A stretch of 39,657 nucleotides of DNA from Acetivibrio straminisolvens JCM 21531 (GTDB lineage Bacteria > Bacillota > Clostridia > Acetivibrionales > Acetivibrionaceae). Positions 27,339-37,110 of this stretch are shown here, one piece after another. The notes under the pieces are model-generated. The model ran no database searches. It was not told where the DNA came from and saw only the letters and a program-made list of their open reading frames with translations. How positions within the stretch are numbered: position 1 is the stretch's first letter; each line of letters opens with the position of its first letter. The position numbers and the translations under genes are program-made. The DNA lies in contig NZ_BAVR01000035.1 of NCBI RefSeq assembly GCF_000521465.1, forward strand, positions 1 to 39,657, given 5' to 3'.

Positions 27339-30190
27339 TTATTCCGGACGAGTTGATCTTTCTCTAAACAGTTCTTCTATAATTGGCAACTTCCTAAATC
27401 CACCTTCTTGTCCGTCTATTGCAAAGTCAGTTCGTTGCATTGTTATCGGTGATTGCTGTAATGAATTGTCGGTTACTCTTACCGTAAATGTTTCTACGTA
27501 CTTATTAATAGGATTATTGGATGAATCTGTGTTAAATAGCTTAATTGTTATTGTATAAACATTACCAATATCACTGCTTGAAGGTATCCATTTTATGACA
27601 TTGCCACTTTTTGAAATATTTGAACCTGCAGGGAGTCCGTTAACTTCGTATGAGAAGGAAGAGCTGTCGGAATCGTATACATAAATGTTTAGTGCTGTAT
27701 TAGCCTTAACGTTTATTCTCGGATTATAGTTTGAAGCAGAAAGGTCTGTACCAATATATGGCGCTCTGTTGGTTGGCTGTGTCACATAATATTTTGCTGT
27801 AGGATCTCCAAACAATGCACATCTTTGCATGTCTAACTGATACCAATACAAGTTTTGATTTACACTTTCTCTTGTCAAAAGGTCTCTAAGTGCTACACCA
27901 ATGGGCTCATTTTCTGCAATCTGGTCCCAATACTGATAGTCGGGAAGGAGGCCCCATGTGTCATAACTTCCTGTTACATTAATTACATAATCGCTATCAA
28001 AAAGATATGCTTCTCCCAAGTTGTCCATTGGATTTCCGTTGCTGTTTATATACTTACATGATGAGCAGTTAAAGAGGTTTATATAGTTTACTTTTGGGTT
28101 GATATTTCTTACTACATTATAATCAAAAGAAGTATCTACTTGATGTTGATCATTTGGATATTCATCTATATAATGCCTTACATTATTTGAATGGAAACAT
28201 TCATAAATAAACTTATAACCTTTTTGCAGTTCCGAAACAAGAGTTTCACTTGATGAGAGGCTATTGTCGTAAATTGCATAGATTTCCTTGCCGAGTTTGG
28301 ACATTGTAGTGTTCTCTTTAAATACGCTCCAATCATCATCTTTTAAAACAAGAGTTCTGGAACTCTGTTCCGGTGTTAAATTTCCCTGATTTATGCGGAA
28401 ATTATGTAATTTATTAAGATATTCTGTGATTTTTAAAGACTCAGTGTAATAATTTCCGTTTGATGATCCTCCGGCTGAGATTCTACCGAAAAACATTTCG
28501 GGAGCATATTTATAAAGGTTGCTTGCTGTAGCTTCACTGTATCTTCCATTGCTATCCGGTGAACCCCAGTCGTCCATATCTGCATAAAAGAGATCTGAAG
28601 GATATACAGTTCCGGCATCATCACCGTTTGCCACCACAAATGCAGTAGGTATAAACGGATGGGAGCCAATTAACACAAAGCCTTCATAGCCTTTATTATA
28701 ATAAGCTCTTATTACTTCTTTAAGTTCATCGGGAGTATCGCAGATATAGTCAGCATTCAGATTCAGTACATCATTGCTATTAGCAACAGTAATTATTTTT
28801 GTGTGATAGTTTTCTAGGTTTATAGTGTCATATACATAGGTGTGAACAGCATCTTTCAGATAATCATACCCACTATAAATTTTATCGGCTACAACCACAA
28901 GGAAACCATTGTCTACTTCAGCTATAGACATGTCTTTGCCGGGTTTAGTTCCACATATGAAAGCATCTATATCTACATAATTGCCCGTTGAATTTGGATT
29001 TCTATGACTTCTTACTGCAATAAGTATATCATGCTCACCATACTCAAGATCTGTTATTTTGAATATTTCTTGCTGATACAACGTTGTAGGAGAATATAAA
29101 TCAATTAATGTCGGATAAGATATGTCATCAATAATAATTTCTGCCTTACCCATGTTACTGCCCTTTGATCCTATCCAAGTAAATTCCGTTCCGGTGAAGG
29201 TAAAGTAAATGAAGTCATACACTTCATCTGAAATTTTAGTTGATCCGCTATAATAATTTGAGTTGTAGTCTTCAATCCAATCTCCATAATAATCTATACT
29301 TGGATCATTTCCGTCTACATAAGCCAATGAATCATATTTAAAGGCATCTATACTTATATTACGGCCAGTTGAATTTGGATTTTTATGACTTCTTACTACA
29401 ATAAGTATGTCATGTTCACCGTATGGAAGACCAGATACTTTAAATATTTCTTGTTGATAAAGTGTTGTAGGAGAATATAAATCAATTAACGACGGATAAG
29501 ATTGATCATCAATATAGATTTCTGCTTTACCCATATCGCTACCCTTTGTTCCTATCCAGACAAATTCCGTTCCGATAAAGGAGAAAGCGACAAAGTCAAA
29601 AGTTTCATCTGAAACTTTTGTTGAACCGTTATAACAGTTTGGATCGCTAACGTCTCTCCAATTTCCGTAGAAAGTTAGCCTTGGATTGTTTCCGTCTACA
29701 TAAGTCAATGAATCGTATTTAAAAGCATCTATATTTACATTATAGCCAGATGAGTTTGAATTCTTTAAATTTTTCACAACAATAAGCACTGTATGTTGAC
29801 CATATTCAAGATTTGATATTTTGAATATTTCTTGTTGATACAACGTTGTAGGGGAATATAAATCTACTAACGGTTGAGACACATCATCAATATAGATTTC
29901 TGCTTTACCCATATTGCTGCCCTTTGTTCCTATCCAAACAAATTCCGTTCCGGTGAACTTGAAGTAAGCAAGGTCAAGAGAAGAAGATGAATTTTTCATT
30001 GAACCGTTATAACAGTTTGAATTATTAATTTCGCTCCAATTACCATAATAAGTTATACTTGGGTCATTTCCGTCAATAAGATCTGATGCTGCTGCATAAA
30101 CGTTGGGGATTTCAAAGAGTGGAATAGGGAACCCTACAAGTCAAGACATAAAACTAGAGAAACAGATGTTAGCAACTTGATTTTTTTCAT
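27339..30190 (-). CDS. Secreted C25 (gingipain-like) cysteine peptidase homologue with tandem N-terminal repeats
   Basis: The repaired product is about 950 aa. It has a signal peptide (MKKIKLLTSVSLVLCL... ending VYAAA); three tandem repeats of about 118 aa, each starting DGNxPxxxxYGxW and containing FxGTEFxWIGxKGSxMGKAE and YSPTTLYQQEIFK; a peptidase C25-like domain (about residues 405-820); a putative Ig-like domain of the He_PIG kind (PAGSNISKSGNVIKWIPSS); and a charged tail. Candidate catalytic His is in ECFHSNNVRHY (codon 28191-28193) and Cys in LFNCSSCKY (28065-28067). No dockerin or S-layer motif is seen. The repeats look like beta-sandwich binding modules. The frame breaks in the signal peptide near 30138-30139. 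ATG 30190 follows AGGAGG. Substrate and activity are unknown. Confidence 0.8.
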
Positions 30191-30525
30191 TTTTACTCCT
30201 CCTATTCTTTTGTGATTTTTTTACTTCCAAGTAAATACTTTTCTTTTGGAATATATCCTCTTCATGTCATTATTCATCCCCCCTTTCTAAGTAATGAAAA
30301 TCAAAATAAAAACTTAGAATAATAGACATAAATTGTGAAAAAGATAATATCAGATACTATAAATACAAATTATATATTGAATAACTTTAATAGATAATCG
30401 CCCCTATAGATACAAAAACTGTTAACTATAGGAATTATATCATAACAATTACCATAGTTACAATTATTTCTTTGTACATGTATTGTGCAAAAATAAACCA
30501 TATAGCAAAACGATATGTTGCAAAA
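30191..30525. other. Upstream region of the C25 gene, non-coding
   Basis: AT-rich with no reading frame. It holds the C25 ribosome site near 30197-30203 and, at 30356-30386, a 31-nt block repeated exactly at 31071-31101, showing that the C25 upstream region was duplicated. Confidence 0.6.
30356..30386. repeat. Direct repeat, copy A (C25 upstream region)
   Basis: 31 nt identical to 31071-31101, embedded in about 140 nt of weaker similarity. It marks the 5' flank of the intact C25 copy. Confidence 0.75.
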
Positions 30526-30567
30526 AACCTCCTTCTTGACAAATCAATTCTTGCCGAGTAGGAGGTT
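30526..30567 (-). terminator. Decayed terminator of the second C25 copy
   Basis: AACCTCCT (30526-30533) pairs with AGGAGGTT (30560-30567). Sequence and downstream context (AGTCAATCA, then TTTATTAC) parallel the intact hairpin at 27265-27308, but the stem is shorter and one T-tract is lost. Confidence 0.5.
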
Positions 30568-30582
30568 GATTAGTCAATCAAG

Positions 30583-31010
30583 CTAAATATTTATTACATT
30601 ATCAATTTGAGCGATTTGAATTCTTTCTAAGTATTTTTTCCAACATTTGCACCATTTTAAGTTTCCTTGATTTATTCGGAAATCATGCAGTTTATTGAGA
30701 TGGTTTGCAATTTTATTTGCCTTAAGGCATAAATTCCCACCTGTTGATACTGCCTCAGAGATTCTACCGTGAAACATTTCCGGACCATATGTATAAACGT
30801 TGGCCTCTGTAGGTTCACTCTATACCCCGTAGCTATCCTTTTGTCCCCAGTCATCCATATCTGCATAGAATAGGTCAGAAGGATAAATGGTATAAAAACT
30901 GGCTCTTACAAATGCAGTAGGTATATATGGGTCAGAACCAATTAATACCAAACCAATATAACCTTTATTATAGTAAGCTTTTATCACTTCCTTAAGTTCT
31001 TTATAATAGG
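30583..31010 (-). pseudogene. Remnant of a second C25 peptidase gene
   Basis: The - strand carries pieces clearly homologous to the intact C25 gene: ELKEVIKAYYNKGY, FYADMDDWG, PEMFHGRISEA and LNKLHDFRINQGNL. After FRINQGNL it jumps to a tail that aligns with the last 15 codons of the intact gene, so the catalytic His/Cys region and Ig-like domain have been deleted. The signal peptide and the repeats are also gone, and frames are broken internally. It is a dead duplicate, not a functional gene. Confidence 0.85.
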
Positions 31011-31070
31011 AAAATGCAAAATTAAATTATAAAATTATAACCTTAAATTATAAAATACATAGAAATATGT

Positions 31071-31101
31071 ACTATAAATACAAATTATATATTGAATAAC
31101 T
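31071..31101. repeat. Direct repeat, copy B (upstream of the C25 remnant)
   Basis: Identical to 30356-30386. It sits at the same relative position upstream of the C25 remnant. Confidence 0.75.
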
Positions 31102-31246
31102 ATAATATATAAAGATTCCTTTAGATAAGAATATTGTTAACACAAGGAATTATACTACAATAATTGCCATTGGATCAATTATTTTTTTGTCTATGTTTGA
31201 TGAAAAAATACTCCAATCAATAAACTTAATAATAATTTATCCAGCT

Positions 31247-31320
31247 TTCTTTTCTAGTTTCACGGTTGCATGACTTATCGGATTGTTTTGAGATCTTTTT
31301 TTAGGAAGATAGGATGGGGA
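31247..31320 (+). pseudogene. Short lysE fragment
   Basis: About 70 nt resemble lysE 26764-26830: both read TTTxACxGTTGCAxGACTTAT, then GGATTGTTT, and end at AGGATGGGG/TGGATGGGA. Frames are broken. It is a remnant of another lysE copy belonging to the same duplicated block. Confidence 0.65.
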
Positions 31321-31545
31321 AAAGCAAAGTATTAATGTAAATACACTCAAACTTAGTAATTTTCCAGCTAAATTTTAGGATAATATGAGTAAATTTTATA
31401 TTTATTTAAAGTCAAAAGAAGGATTTTCATTAAAAGTTGTAGAATAAAATCAAAAATTGGATTTAATAGATTTATTTTAGAAAATTAAGCACTATAGTTT
31501 ATAAAACATGATCAAATTAAATATGGTTTTTTGAGGTTAGGGGAT
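31321..31545. other. AT-rich gap before cas3
   Basis: No gene, hairpin or convincing promoter was found. It must contain the promoter of the cas operon because the operon starts here, but no box pair stands out from the AT-rich background. Confidence 0.4.
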
Positions 31546-33756
31546 ATGTACTTTTATGCTCACACCACTGATACTAATGATAAAAATGAATGGCAATTGT
31601 TAATTAACCATTTGGAAAATGTCGCTTCAAATTCCGAAAAATTTGCGTCTAGCTTTGGAGCCGGTAGATTAGCATATGTTGCAGGTCTATTACATGATTT
31701 GGGGAAATACTCGATAGAGTTTCAATCTCGTCTTGAAGGCAGTAGCGAAAAAGTTGATCATTCTACCGCCGGAGCAATAGAAGCTGAAAAAAGATTTGGA
31801 AGAATGATTGGTAGAGTACTTGCATATGTCATATTAGGCCATCATAGCGGATTGCCAAATGGAAACATTGGAAAAGAGAGAAATTTATTATCACGCCTGT
31901 CAAAGACAGATATAAAAGACTATTCATACTACAAAAATGAACTCAATATACCAAATTTAAAGAACAGTGATTTATTGACTATTCCAATGCCTAAATCTCT
32001 AAACACTGATGCTTTTAGTAAATCTTTTTTTATAAGGTTTTTGTATTCATGTGTAGTGGATGCAGATTTTTTAGATACAGAGAAATTTATGTCATATGAT
32101 AGATATAAATATAGAGAAACCAAATCAATAGATGAATTATATTATCATTTTCAAAATACATTATCAATGCTTGAAGATAAATGCAGGAAAAACCCTTCTA
32201 CTATTAATAGTGCAAGAAATCAAATTTTGAAAAGATGTATAGAAATGGCCAGCGGGAAAACAGGTTTCTATACTCTTACAGTTCCAACGGGCGGAGGAAA
32301 AACATATTCATCTTTAGCCTTTGCACTCAAACATGCAAAAATAAATAAGAAAGATAGAATAATATATGTTATACCTTATACAAGTATTATTGAACAAAAT
32401 GCAGATGTTTTTAGAAAAGCTGTAGGTAGTGAAAATGTATTGGAACATCATAGTAATTACGATTATCCCGATGATAGCTTCGATACATGGCGAAATGATG
32501 ATAAAAAGCACAGATTGGCAACAGAAAATTGGGATATGCCACTGATTGTGACAACGTCCGTTCAGTTCTTTGAATCTTTGTTCGCAAATAAAAGTTCACA
32601 ATGCAGGAAATTACATAATATTGCTAATAGCGTTGTGATATTAGACGAAGCGCAAATGATGCCCATAGACTATTTAAGGCCATGTCTATATGCGTTAGCA
32701 GAGCTTATTTCAAATTACAATGTTACTGTAATATTATGTACAGCTACACAACCTTCTATTGACAGGTTTGTCCCCAATAATATTGAAATTACGGAAATTA
32801 TTAATAATCAAGATCAATTAAATAGGATATTCAAAAGAGTAAACATAAGATATATCGGAAATAAAAGTGATAATGAGATTTCATTCGAGTTATCTAAATT
32901 ACAACAAGTATTGTGTATTGTGAACACCAGAAGGCATGCTAAAGAATTGTTTGATAAACTGCATACATTAAAAAAAGAAGGAACCTTTCATTTGTCAGCC
33001 AGAATGTGTCCTGCTCACAGGAAAATAGTATTGAGTGAAATACGTAAAAGACTAAAAGAGAATAAAGAGTGCAGAGTCGTTTCGACACAGTTAATAGAAG
33101 CAGGAGTAGATGTAGATTTTCCTGTTGTATATAGGTCAATGGCAGGAATAGATTCAATTGCGCAAGCTTCAGGAAGATGTAATAGAGAGGGGAAAAAAGA
33201 ATCTGGTATGGTTTATGTCTTTGAACCTGAAATTTACGGTATGCCAAACAAAGGAAGATTTGAATTGTGCGCTTCAATTACAAGAAGTACTAGAAGAAAA
33301 TTTGGAGACAATATTCTGTCTTCAGAAGCAATAAAATACTATTTTGAAGAATTGTATGATTATGAAAGAGAAAATTTAGATTCAAAAAAAATTTTAGAAG
33401 ATATAAATGAGGGAAAGAAAGAGCTTTTATTTCCATTTGAAGATATATCTAAGAAGTTTAATATTATAGAAAATGATATGGTTACAGTTATTGTACCTTT
33501 TGATGAAGCTGCAAAGCAATTAATATACGAAATGGAAAAGAGTAAATATCCGGGGATGTATGCAAGAAGTTTGCAAAAATACTCTGTTCAAATTTATTCA
33601 TTTGAAAAAGATGCATTAGTTAGAGCGGGAGCAATAAATGTGAAAAAATTGGGCGGGATTTATTGGGTTATTAATGACAGCTCATTTTATGATTATATTA
33701 CAGGACTTAAGGATGCTATTGATGTAAAAGCACCCAATGAAATATTAGTATTTTAA
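31546..33756 (+). CDS. cas3: CRISPR-associated helicase/nuclease Cas3, type I-C
   Basis: Cas3 is recruited to Cascade-bound target DNA, unwinds it and degrades it. The N-terminal HD nuclease shows LLHDLGKYS (H50-D51), DHSTAGA and ILGHHSGLPNG. The superfamily 2 helicase follows, with Walker A VPTGGGKTYSS (from V246), DEAQ box (367-370), LCTATQPS and a C-terminal helicase domain with IEAGVDVDFPVVYR and QASGRCNREG. The length is 736 aa, normal for I-C. ATG 31546 follows AGGGG; the in-frame TTG at 31531 has no such site. The frame is intact. It is the first gene of the cas operon; cas5 begins 24 nt after its stop. Confidence 0.95.
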   Translation: MYFYAHTTDTNDKNEWQLLINHLENVASNSEKFASSFGAGRLAYVAGLLHDLGKYSIEFQSRLEGSSEKVDHSTAGAIEAEKRFGRMIGRVLAYVILGHHSGLPNGNIGKERNLLSRLSKTDIKDYSYYKNELNIPNLKNSDLLTIPMPKSLNTDAFSKSFFIRFLYSCVVDADFLDTEKFMSYDRYKYRETKSIDELYYHFQNTLSMLEDKCRKNPSTINSARNQILKRCIEMASGKTGFYTLTVPTGGGKTYSSLAFALKHAKINKKDRIIYVIPYTSIIEQNADVFRKAVGSENVLEHHSNYDYPDDSFDTWRNDDKKHRLATENWDMPLIVTTSVQFFESLFANKSSQCRKLHNIANSVVILDEAQMMPIDYLRPCLYALAELISNYNVTVILCTATQPSIDRFVPNNIEITEIINNQDQLNRIFKRVNIRYIGNKSDNEISFELSKLQQVLCIVNTRRHAKELFDKLHTLKKEGTFHLSARMCPAHRKIVLSEIRKRLKENKECRVVSTQLIEAGVDVDFPVVYRSMAGIDSIAQASGRCNREGKKESGMVYVFEPEIYGMPNKGRFELCASITRSTRRKFGDNILSSEAIKYYFEELYDYERENLDSKKILEDINEGKKELLFPFEDISKKFNIIENDMVTVIVPFDEAAKQLIYEMEKSKYPGMYARSLQKYSVQIYSFEKDALVRAGAINVKKLGGIYWVINDSSFYDYITGLKDAIDVKAPNEILVF

Positions 33757-33780
33757 ACATTATTACCAAAGGAGGGCTAT

Positions 33781-34427
33781 ATGGGATACGGTATTAAACT
33801 GAGGGTATGGGGTGAGTATGCTTGCTTCACAAGACCCGAAATGAAAGTTGAAAGAGTTAGTTATGATGTTATGACCCCATCGGCTGCTAGAGGCATTATC
33901 GAAGCAATTCATTGGAAACCTGCTATAAAATGGGTTATTGATAGAATTCATGTTATGAAACCAATAAAATTCGAATCTATCGAAGAAATGAATTGGGAGG
34001 TAAGATTTCAGCCAAAAAAGTAAAGGCAGCAGTTTCAGGTAAAGAAATTGATTTACATCAATATATAATAGACGATAGACAACAACGGGCAACTTTGTTA
34101 TTAAAGAATGTTGAATACATTATTGAAGCACATTTTGAAATGACTGAAGAAGCAGGAGATGAAGACAGCGAAGAAAAACACTATAATATTTTTCTTCGAA
34201 GAGCTAGAAAAGGGCAATGTCATATGAGACCATATTTGGGTTGCAGAGAATTTCCGGCATATTTTGAGTTGGTTGAAGGAGAAATAGAAAAATCATGTTT
34301 AGATGGAGAAGTAGATCTAGGGTGGATGCTTTGGGATATTGATTTTAAAAACGGTATGAGGTCCATATTTTTTAGGCCTAAGATGATAAACGGGATTATT
34401 GACACAAGAAGGGATGTGGAATTTTGA
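33781..34427 (+). CDS. cas5: Cas5c, pre-crRNA endonuclease of type I-C Cascade (one frame break)
   Basis: In type I-C, Cas5 replaces Cas6 and cuts the repeat RNA, then stays on the crRNA 5' handle. Recognisable parts: [19 protein letters not shown] at the start, [19 protein letters not shown] (the Cas5 ferredoxin-like fold), then [12 protein letters not shown] and [18 protein letters not shown]. The frame breaks at about 33979-33981; one added base gives [13 protein letters not shown], which matches the usual SIRRNEVG-type motif. The repaired length is 215 aa. ATG 33781 follows AAAGGAGG. The stop overlaps the TTG start of cas8c. Confidence 0.93.
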
Positions 34428-36253
34428 TATTACAGGCACTTAGCAATTACTATAACACTTTGATAAATAGTGATTCAGGAGTTGCTCCACCGGGATACAG
34501 CAATTCAAAGGTTTCTCATATCCTTCTTATATCTACAGAAGGAGAATTGTTGGATGTCATACCTATATATAAGCCAGAAAATAAGAAGTTATTACCAAGA
34601 TATATGATACTTCCACAAGAAGTACAAAGGACAAGCGGCAAAAAAGCAAATTTTCTATATGATAATTCATCATATGTACTTGGTATCTGCTTAAATGAAA
34701 CCACTAAACAACCAATTGTAGATATTTCAATTGATAATTTCAACATATTTAAAGAGTTTAATAATAATAGGTTAAAAGATATAGATGACATAAAAGCAAA
34801 AGCATTTCTTAAATTTATAAACAACTGGAACCCTAGAAAATGGCAAGAAAATCCTATTATTTTTAATAAAGCAAATGAACTTTGCAGCGGATACAATATT
34901 GTTTTTAAAATTGAAGGTGAAGGCTTTTTGCATGAAAGTAGTTTTGTGAGCGAACTAATCGCAAAGGCAATTGATGAAGATAACGACAATTTTACAGCAC
35001 AATGCCTTGTTACAGGTGAATTTGGAAATATTTCAAGAACTCACAATTTAATAAAAGGCGTTAAGGGAGCTCAAAGTTCTGGTGCTGCTATTGTCTCATT
35101 TAATAATGAATCGTTTAAGTCTTACGGAAAAGACCAGAGTTTTAATGCACCTGTAAGCAAAAAGGCTACTTTTGAATACACAACAGCACTGAATTATTTA
35201 CTCAACAGCAAATTGAATAGTCTAACATTTGCTGATACTACTATAGTTTTTTGGGCTGAAAAGAAAGATTTAGATTCTAAGGAAGAAATAATATTATCTT
35301 GGTCTTTAGATCCGTTTGAACCTGATATTTCGGAAAATGAAAATGATGATAAGAAGCAATTTGCAGTTGATAGAACTACAGCAAGACAAGCTAAAGAAAT
35401 TTTAGAGAACATAATGGACGGTATAAGTGTAAAAAACTCAGATTTCAGACATGATACCAAGTGTTATATACTTGGACTTGCTCCCAATGCTGCAAGAATT
35501 TCTGTTAGATTTTGGGAAGTAAATTCTTTTGGAGAAGTATTAAATAAAATAACTACACATTATAAAGATATCTATATTGTAGGTAGTAAAAAATTTGGTA
35601 ACTTCATTCCACCATGGAGATTGCTAAAAGAAGTTGCTGCACAAGGGAAAACCGAAAATATACCACCTTTACTAGCTGGGCAATTGCTATACTCTATTTT
35701 AACTGGGGCTCAATATCCATATAATTTGTATACAATGGCATTGTCTAGGGTCAGAAAAAATAAGAGAAATGATGAAAAAGGCGAAACAGCAAACCCAATT
35801 TCTGTTGGAATTATTAAAGCGTATCTTATTAGGAAGTTCAGAACATACAAACAAAAAGATAAGGAGGAAATGATAACTGTGTCTCTTAATGAATCATTAA
35901 CAGAAAATGCATATTTACTAGGAAGATTATTTTCTTTATTGGAAAAGGCTCAAAAAGATGCAATAGGAAAAGAAATAAACTCTGGTATAAGTGACAAATA
36001 TTTTGGTACGGCATCATCAACGCCGGCTGTTGTCTTTCCAATATTGCTAAGGCTTTATAGACACCATAAGTCAAAACTTGATAAAGAGGGAAAAGGAACA
36101 TATATTGATATCAAAATTCAAGAAGTTATGAATAAGCTTGAAAGTTTTCCAGCGTATCTAAATCTCGAACACCAAGGATTATTTGTATTAGGATACTATC
36201 ATCAGAATCAAGCAAATTATATAAAAAAAGAAGATAAGGAGGAAATAAAATGA
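34424..36253 (+). CDS. cas8c: Cas8c/Csd1, large subunit of type I-C Cascade
   Basis: Cas8c recognises the PAM and stabilises the R-loop. The 609-aa protein begins [13 protein letters not shown] and contains typical Csd1 segments: SHILLISTEGELLDVIPI, GKKANFLYDNSSYVLG, QSSGAAIVSFNNESFKSYG and FGTASSTPAVVFPILLRLYR near the C-terminus, which may also encode an internal small subunit (Cas11c) as known for I-C. The start is TTG 34424, sharing bases with the cas5 stop TGA. No better ATG exists near the family start, so the rare start codon is likely real. The stop overlaps the cas7 ATG. Confidence 0.95.
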   Translation: MILQALSNYYNTLINSDSGVAPPGYSNSKVSHILLISTEGELLDVIPIYKPENKKLLPRYMILPQEVQRTSGKKANFLYDNSSYVLGICLNETTKQPIVDISIDNFNIFKEFNNNRLKDIDDIKAKAFLKFINNWNPRKWQENPIIFNKANELCSGYNIVFKIEGEGFLHESSFVSELIAKAIDEDNDNFTAQCLVTGEFGNISRTHNLIKGVKGAQSSGAAIVSFNNESFKSYGKDQSFNAPVSKKATFEYTTALNYLLNSKLNSLTFADTTIVFWAEKKDLDSKEEIILSWSLDPFEPDISENENDDKKQFAVDRTTARQAKEILENIMDGISVKNSDFRHDTKCYILGLAPNAARISVRFWEVNSFGEVLNKITTHYKDIYIVGSKKFGNFIPPWRLLKEVAAQGKTENIPPLLAGQLLYSILTGAQYPYNLYTMALSRVRKNKRNDEKGETANPISVGIIKAYLIRKFRTYKQKDKEEMITVSLNESLTENAYLLGRLFSLLEKAQKDAIGKEINSGISDKYFGTASSTPAVVFPILLRLYRHHKSKLDKEGKGTYIDIKIQEVMNKLESFPAYLNLEHQGLFVLGYYHQNQANYIKKEDKEEIK

Positions 36254-37110
36254 GTGATTTAATCAAAAGATATGAGTTTATATTGTTCTTTGATGTTGAA
36301 AATGGAAATCCAAATGGTGATCCTGACGCCGGTAATATGCCAAGAATTGATCCTGAAACAAGTCATGGAATTATTACAGATGTTTGTATAAAAAGAAAAG
36401 TAAGAAATTATGTTGATATTGCAAAGAATAATGAAAAGCATTATGAGATTTACGTACAAGAAAACGCAGTGTTAAATAATTTAAATAAACTCGCATATGA
36501 TGAGCTTAAAATTCCTCAGGTGTCAAAAAAACTCCCTAAAGATAAGGAAGAGGCGAAAAAACTTACTGACTATATGTGTCAAAGATTTTTTGATATTCGT
36601 ACCTTTGGAGCAGTAATGACAACAGATGTAAATTGCGGCCAAGTAAGAGGACCTGTCCAGTTTGGCTTTGCGAAAAGTATAGATCCTATTGTTCCTCAGG
36701 AAATATCTATAACTCGAATGGCAGTAACTAATGAAAAAGATGCTGAAAAAGAGCGTACCATGGGGCGGAAGCATATTGTACCTTATGCATTATATAGGAT
36801 GGAAGGATTTATATCAGCTCCCCTTGCTAGAAAGACGGGATTTAATACACAAGATTTAGAAGTATTATGGGATTCCTTAATAAATATGTTTGATCATGAC
36901 CGTTCTGCAGCCAGAGGAAAAATGTCAACCAGAAAGTTAATAATTTTTGAGCATTCTTCAGAATTGGGAAATTGCTCTGCTAACAAGCTTTTTGACCTCG
37001 TAGACGTTGAAAGAATCGATAGTTCAAAACCTCCTAGAAGTTATAATGATTACCTTATAAAAATTGATAAGACAAACTTACCGGAAGGAGTAAAATGCAT
37101 TGAAAAATGA
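36250..37110 (+). CDS. cas7: Cas7c/Csd2, backbone subunit of type I-C Cascade
   Basis: Cas7 polymerises along the crRNA to form the Cascade backbone. It is 286 aa with the RRM-like fold and hallmark sequences: RYEFILFFDVENGNPNGDPD at the start, IDPETSHGIITDVCIKRKVR, DIRTFGAVMT, and CGQVRGPVQFGFAKSIDPI. ATG 36250 follows AAGGAGG and overlaps the cas8c stop (ATGA). The cas4 ATG overlaps its own stop in the same way, so translation is coupled through the operon. Confidence 0.96.
   Translation: MSDLIKRYEFILFFDVENGNPNGDPDAGNMPRIDPETSHGIITDVCIKRKVRNYVDIAKNNEKHYEIYVQENAVLNNLNKLAYDELKIPQVSKKLPKDKEEAKKLTDYMCQRFFDIRTFGAVMTTDVNCGQVRGPVQFGFAKSIDPIVPQEISITRMAVTNEKDAEKERTMGRKHIVPYALYRMEGFISAPLARKTGFNTQDLEVLWDSLINMFDHDRSAARGKMSTRKLIIFEHSSELGNCSANKLFDLVDVERIDSSKPPRSYNDYLIKIDKTNLPEGVKCIEK

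Noticed and set aside
27262-27558. 98-aa + strand frame after lysE
   Set aside because: Antisense to the C25 3' end and begins inside the terminator.
28433-28669. Small - strand frame inside the C25 gene, with a similar one at 30672-30866
   Set aside because: Both are the same alternate frame of the two C25 copies; their similarity follows from the parent genes.
27339-30190. Cellulosome component (dockerin) in the C25 protein
   Set aside because: No paired calcium-binding dockerin repeats at the C-terminus; the tail is short and charged.
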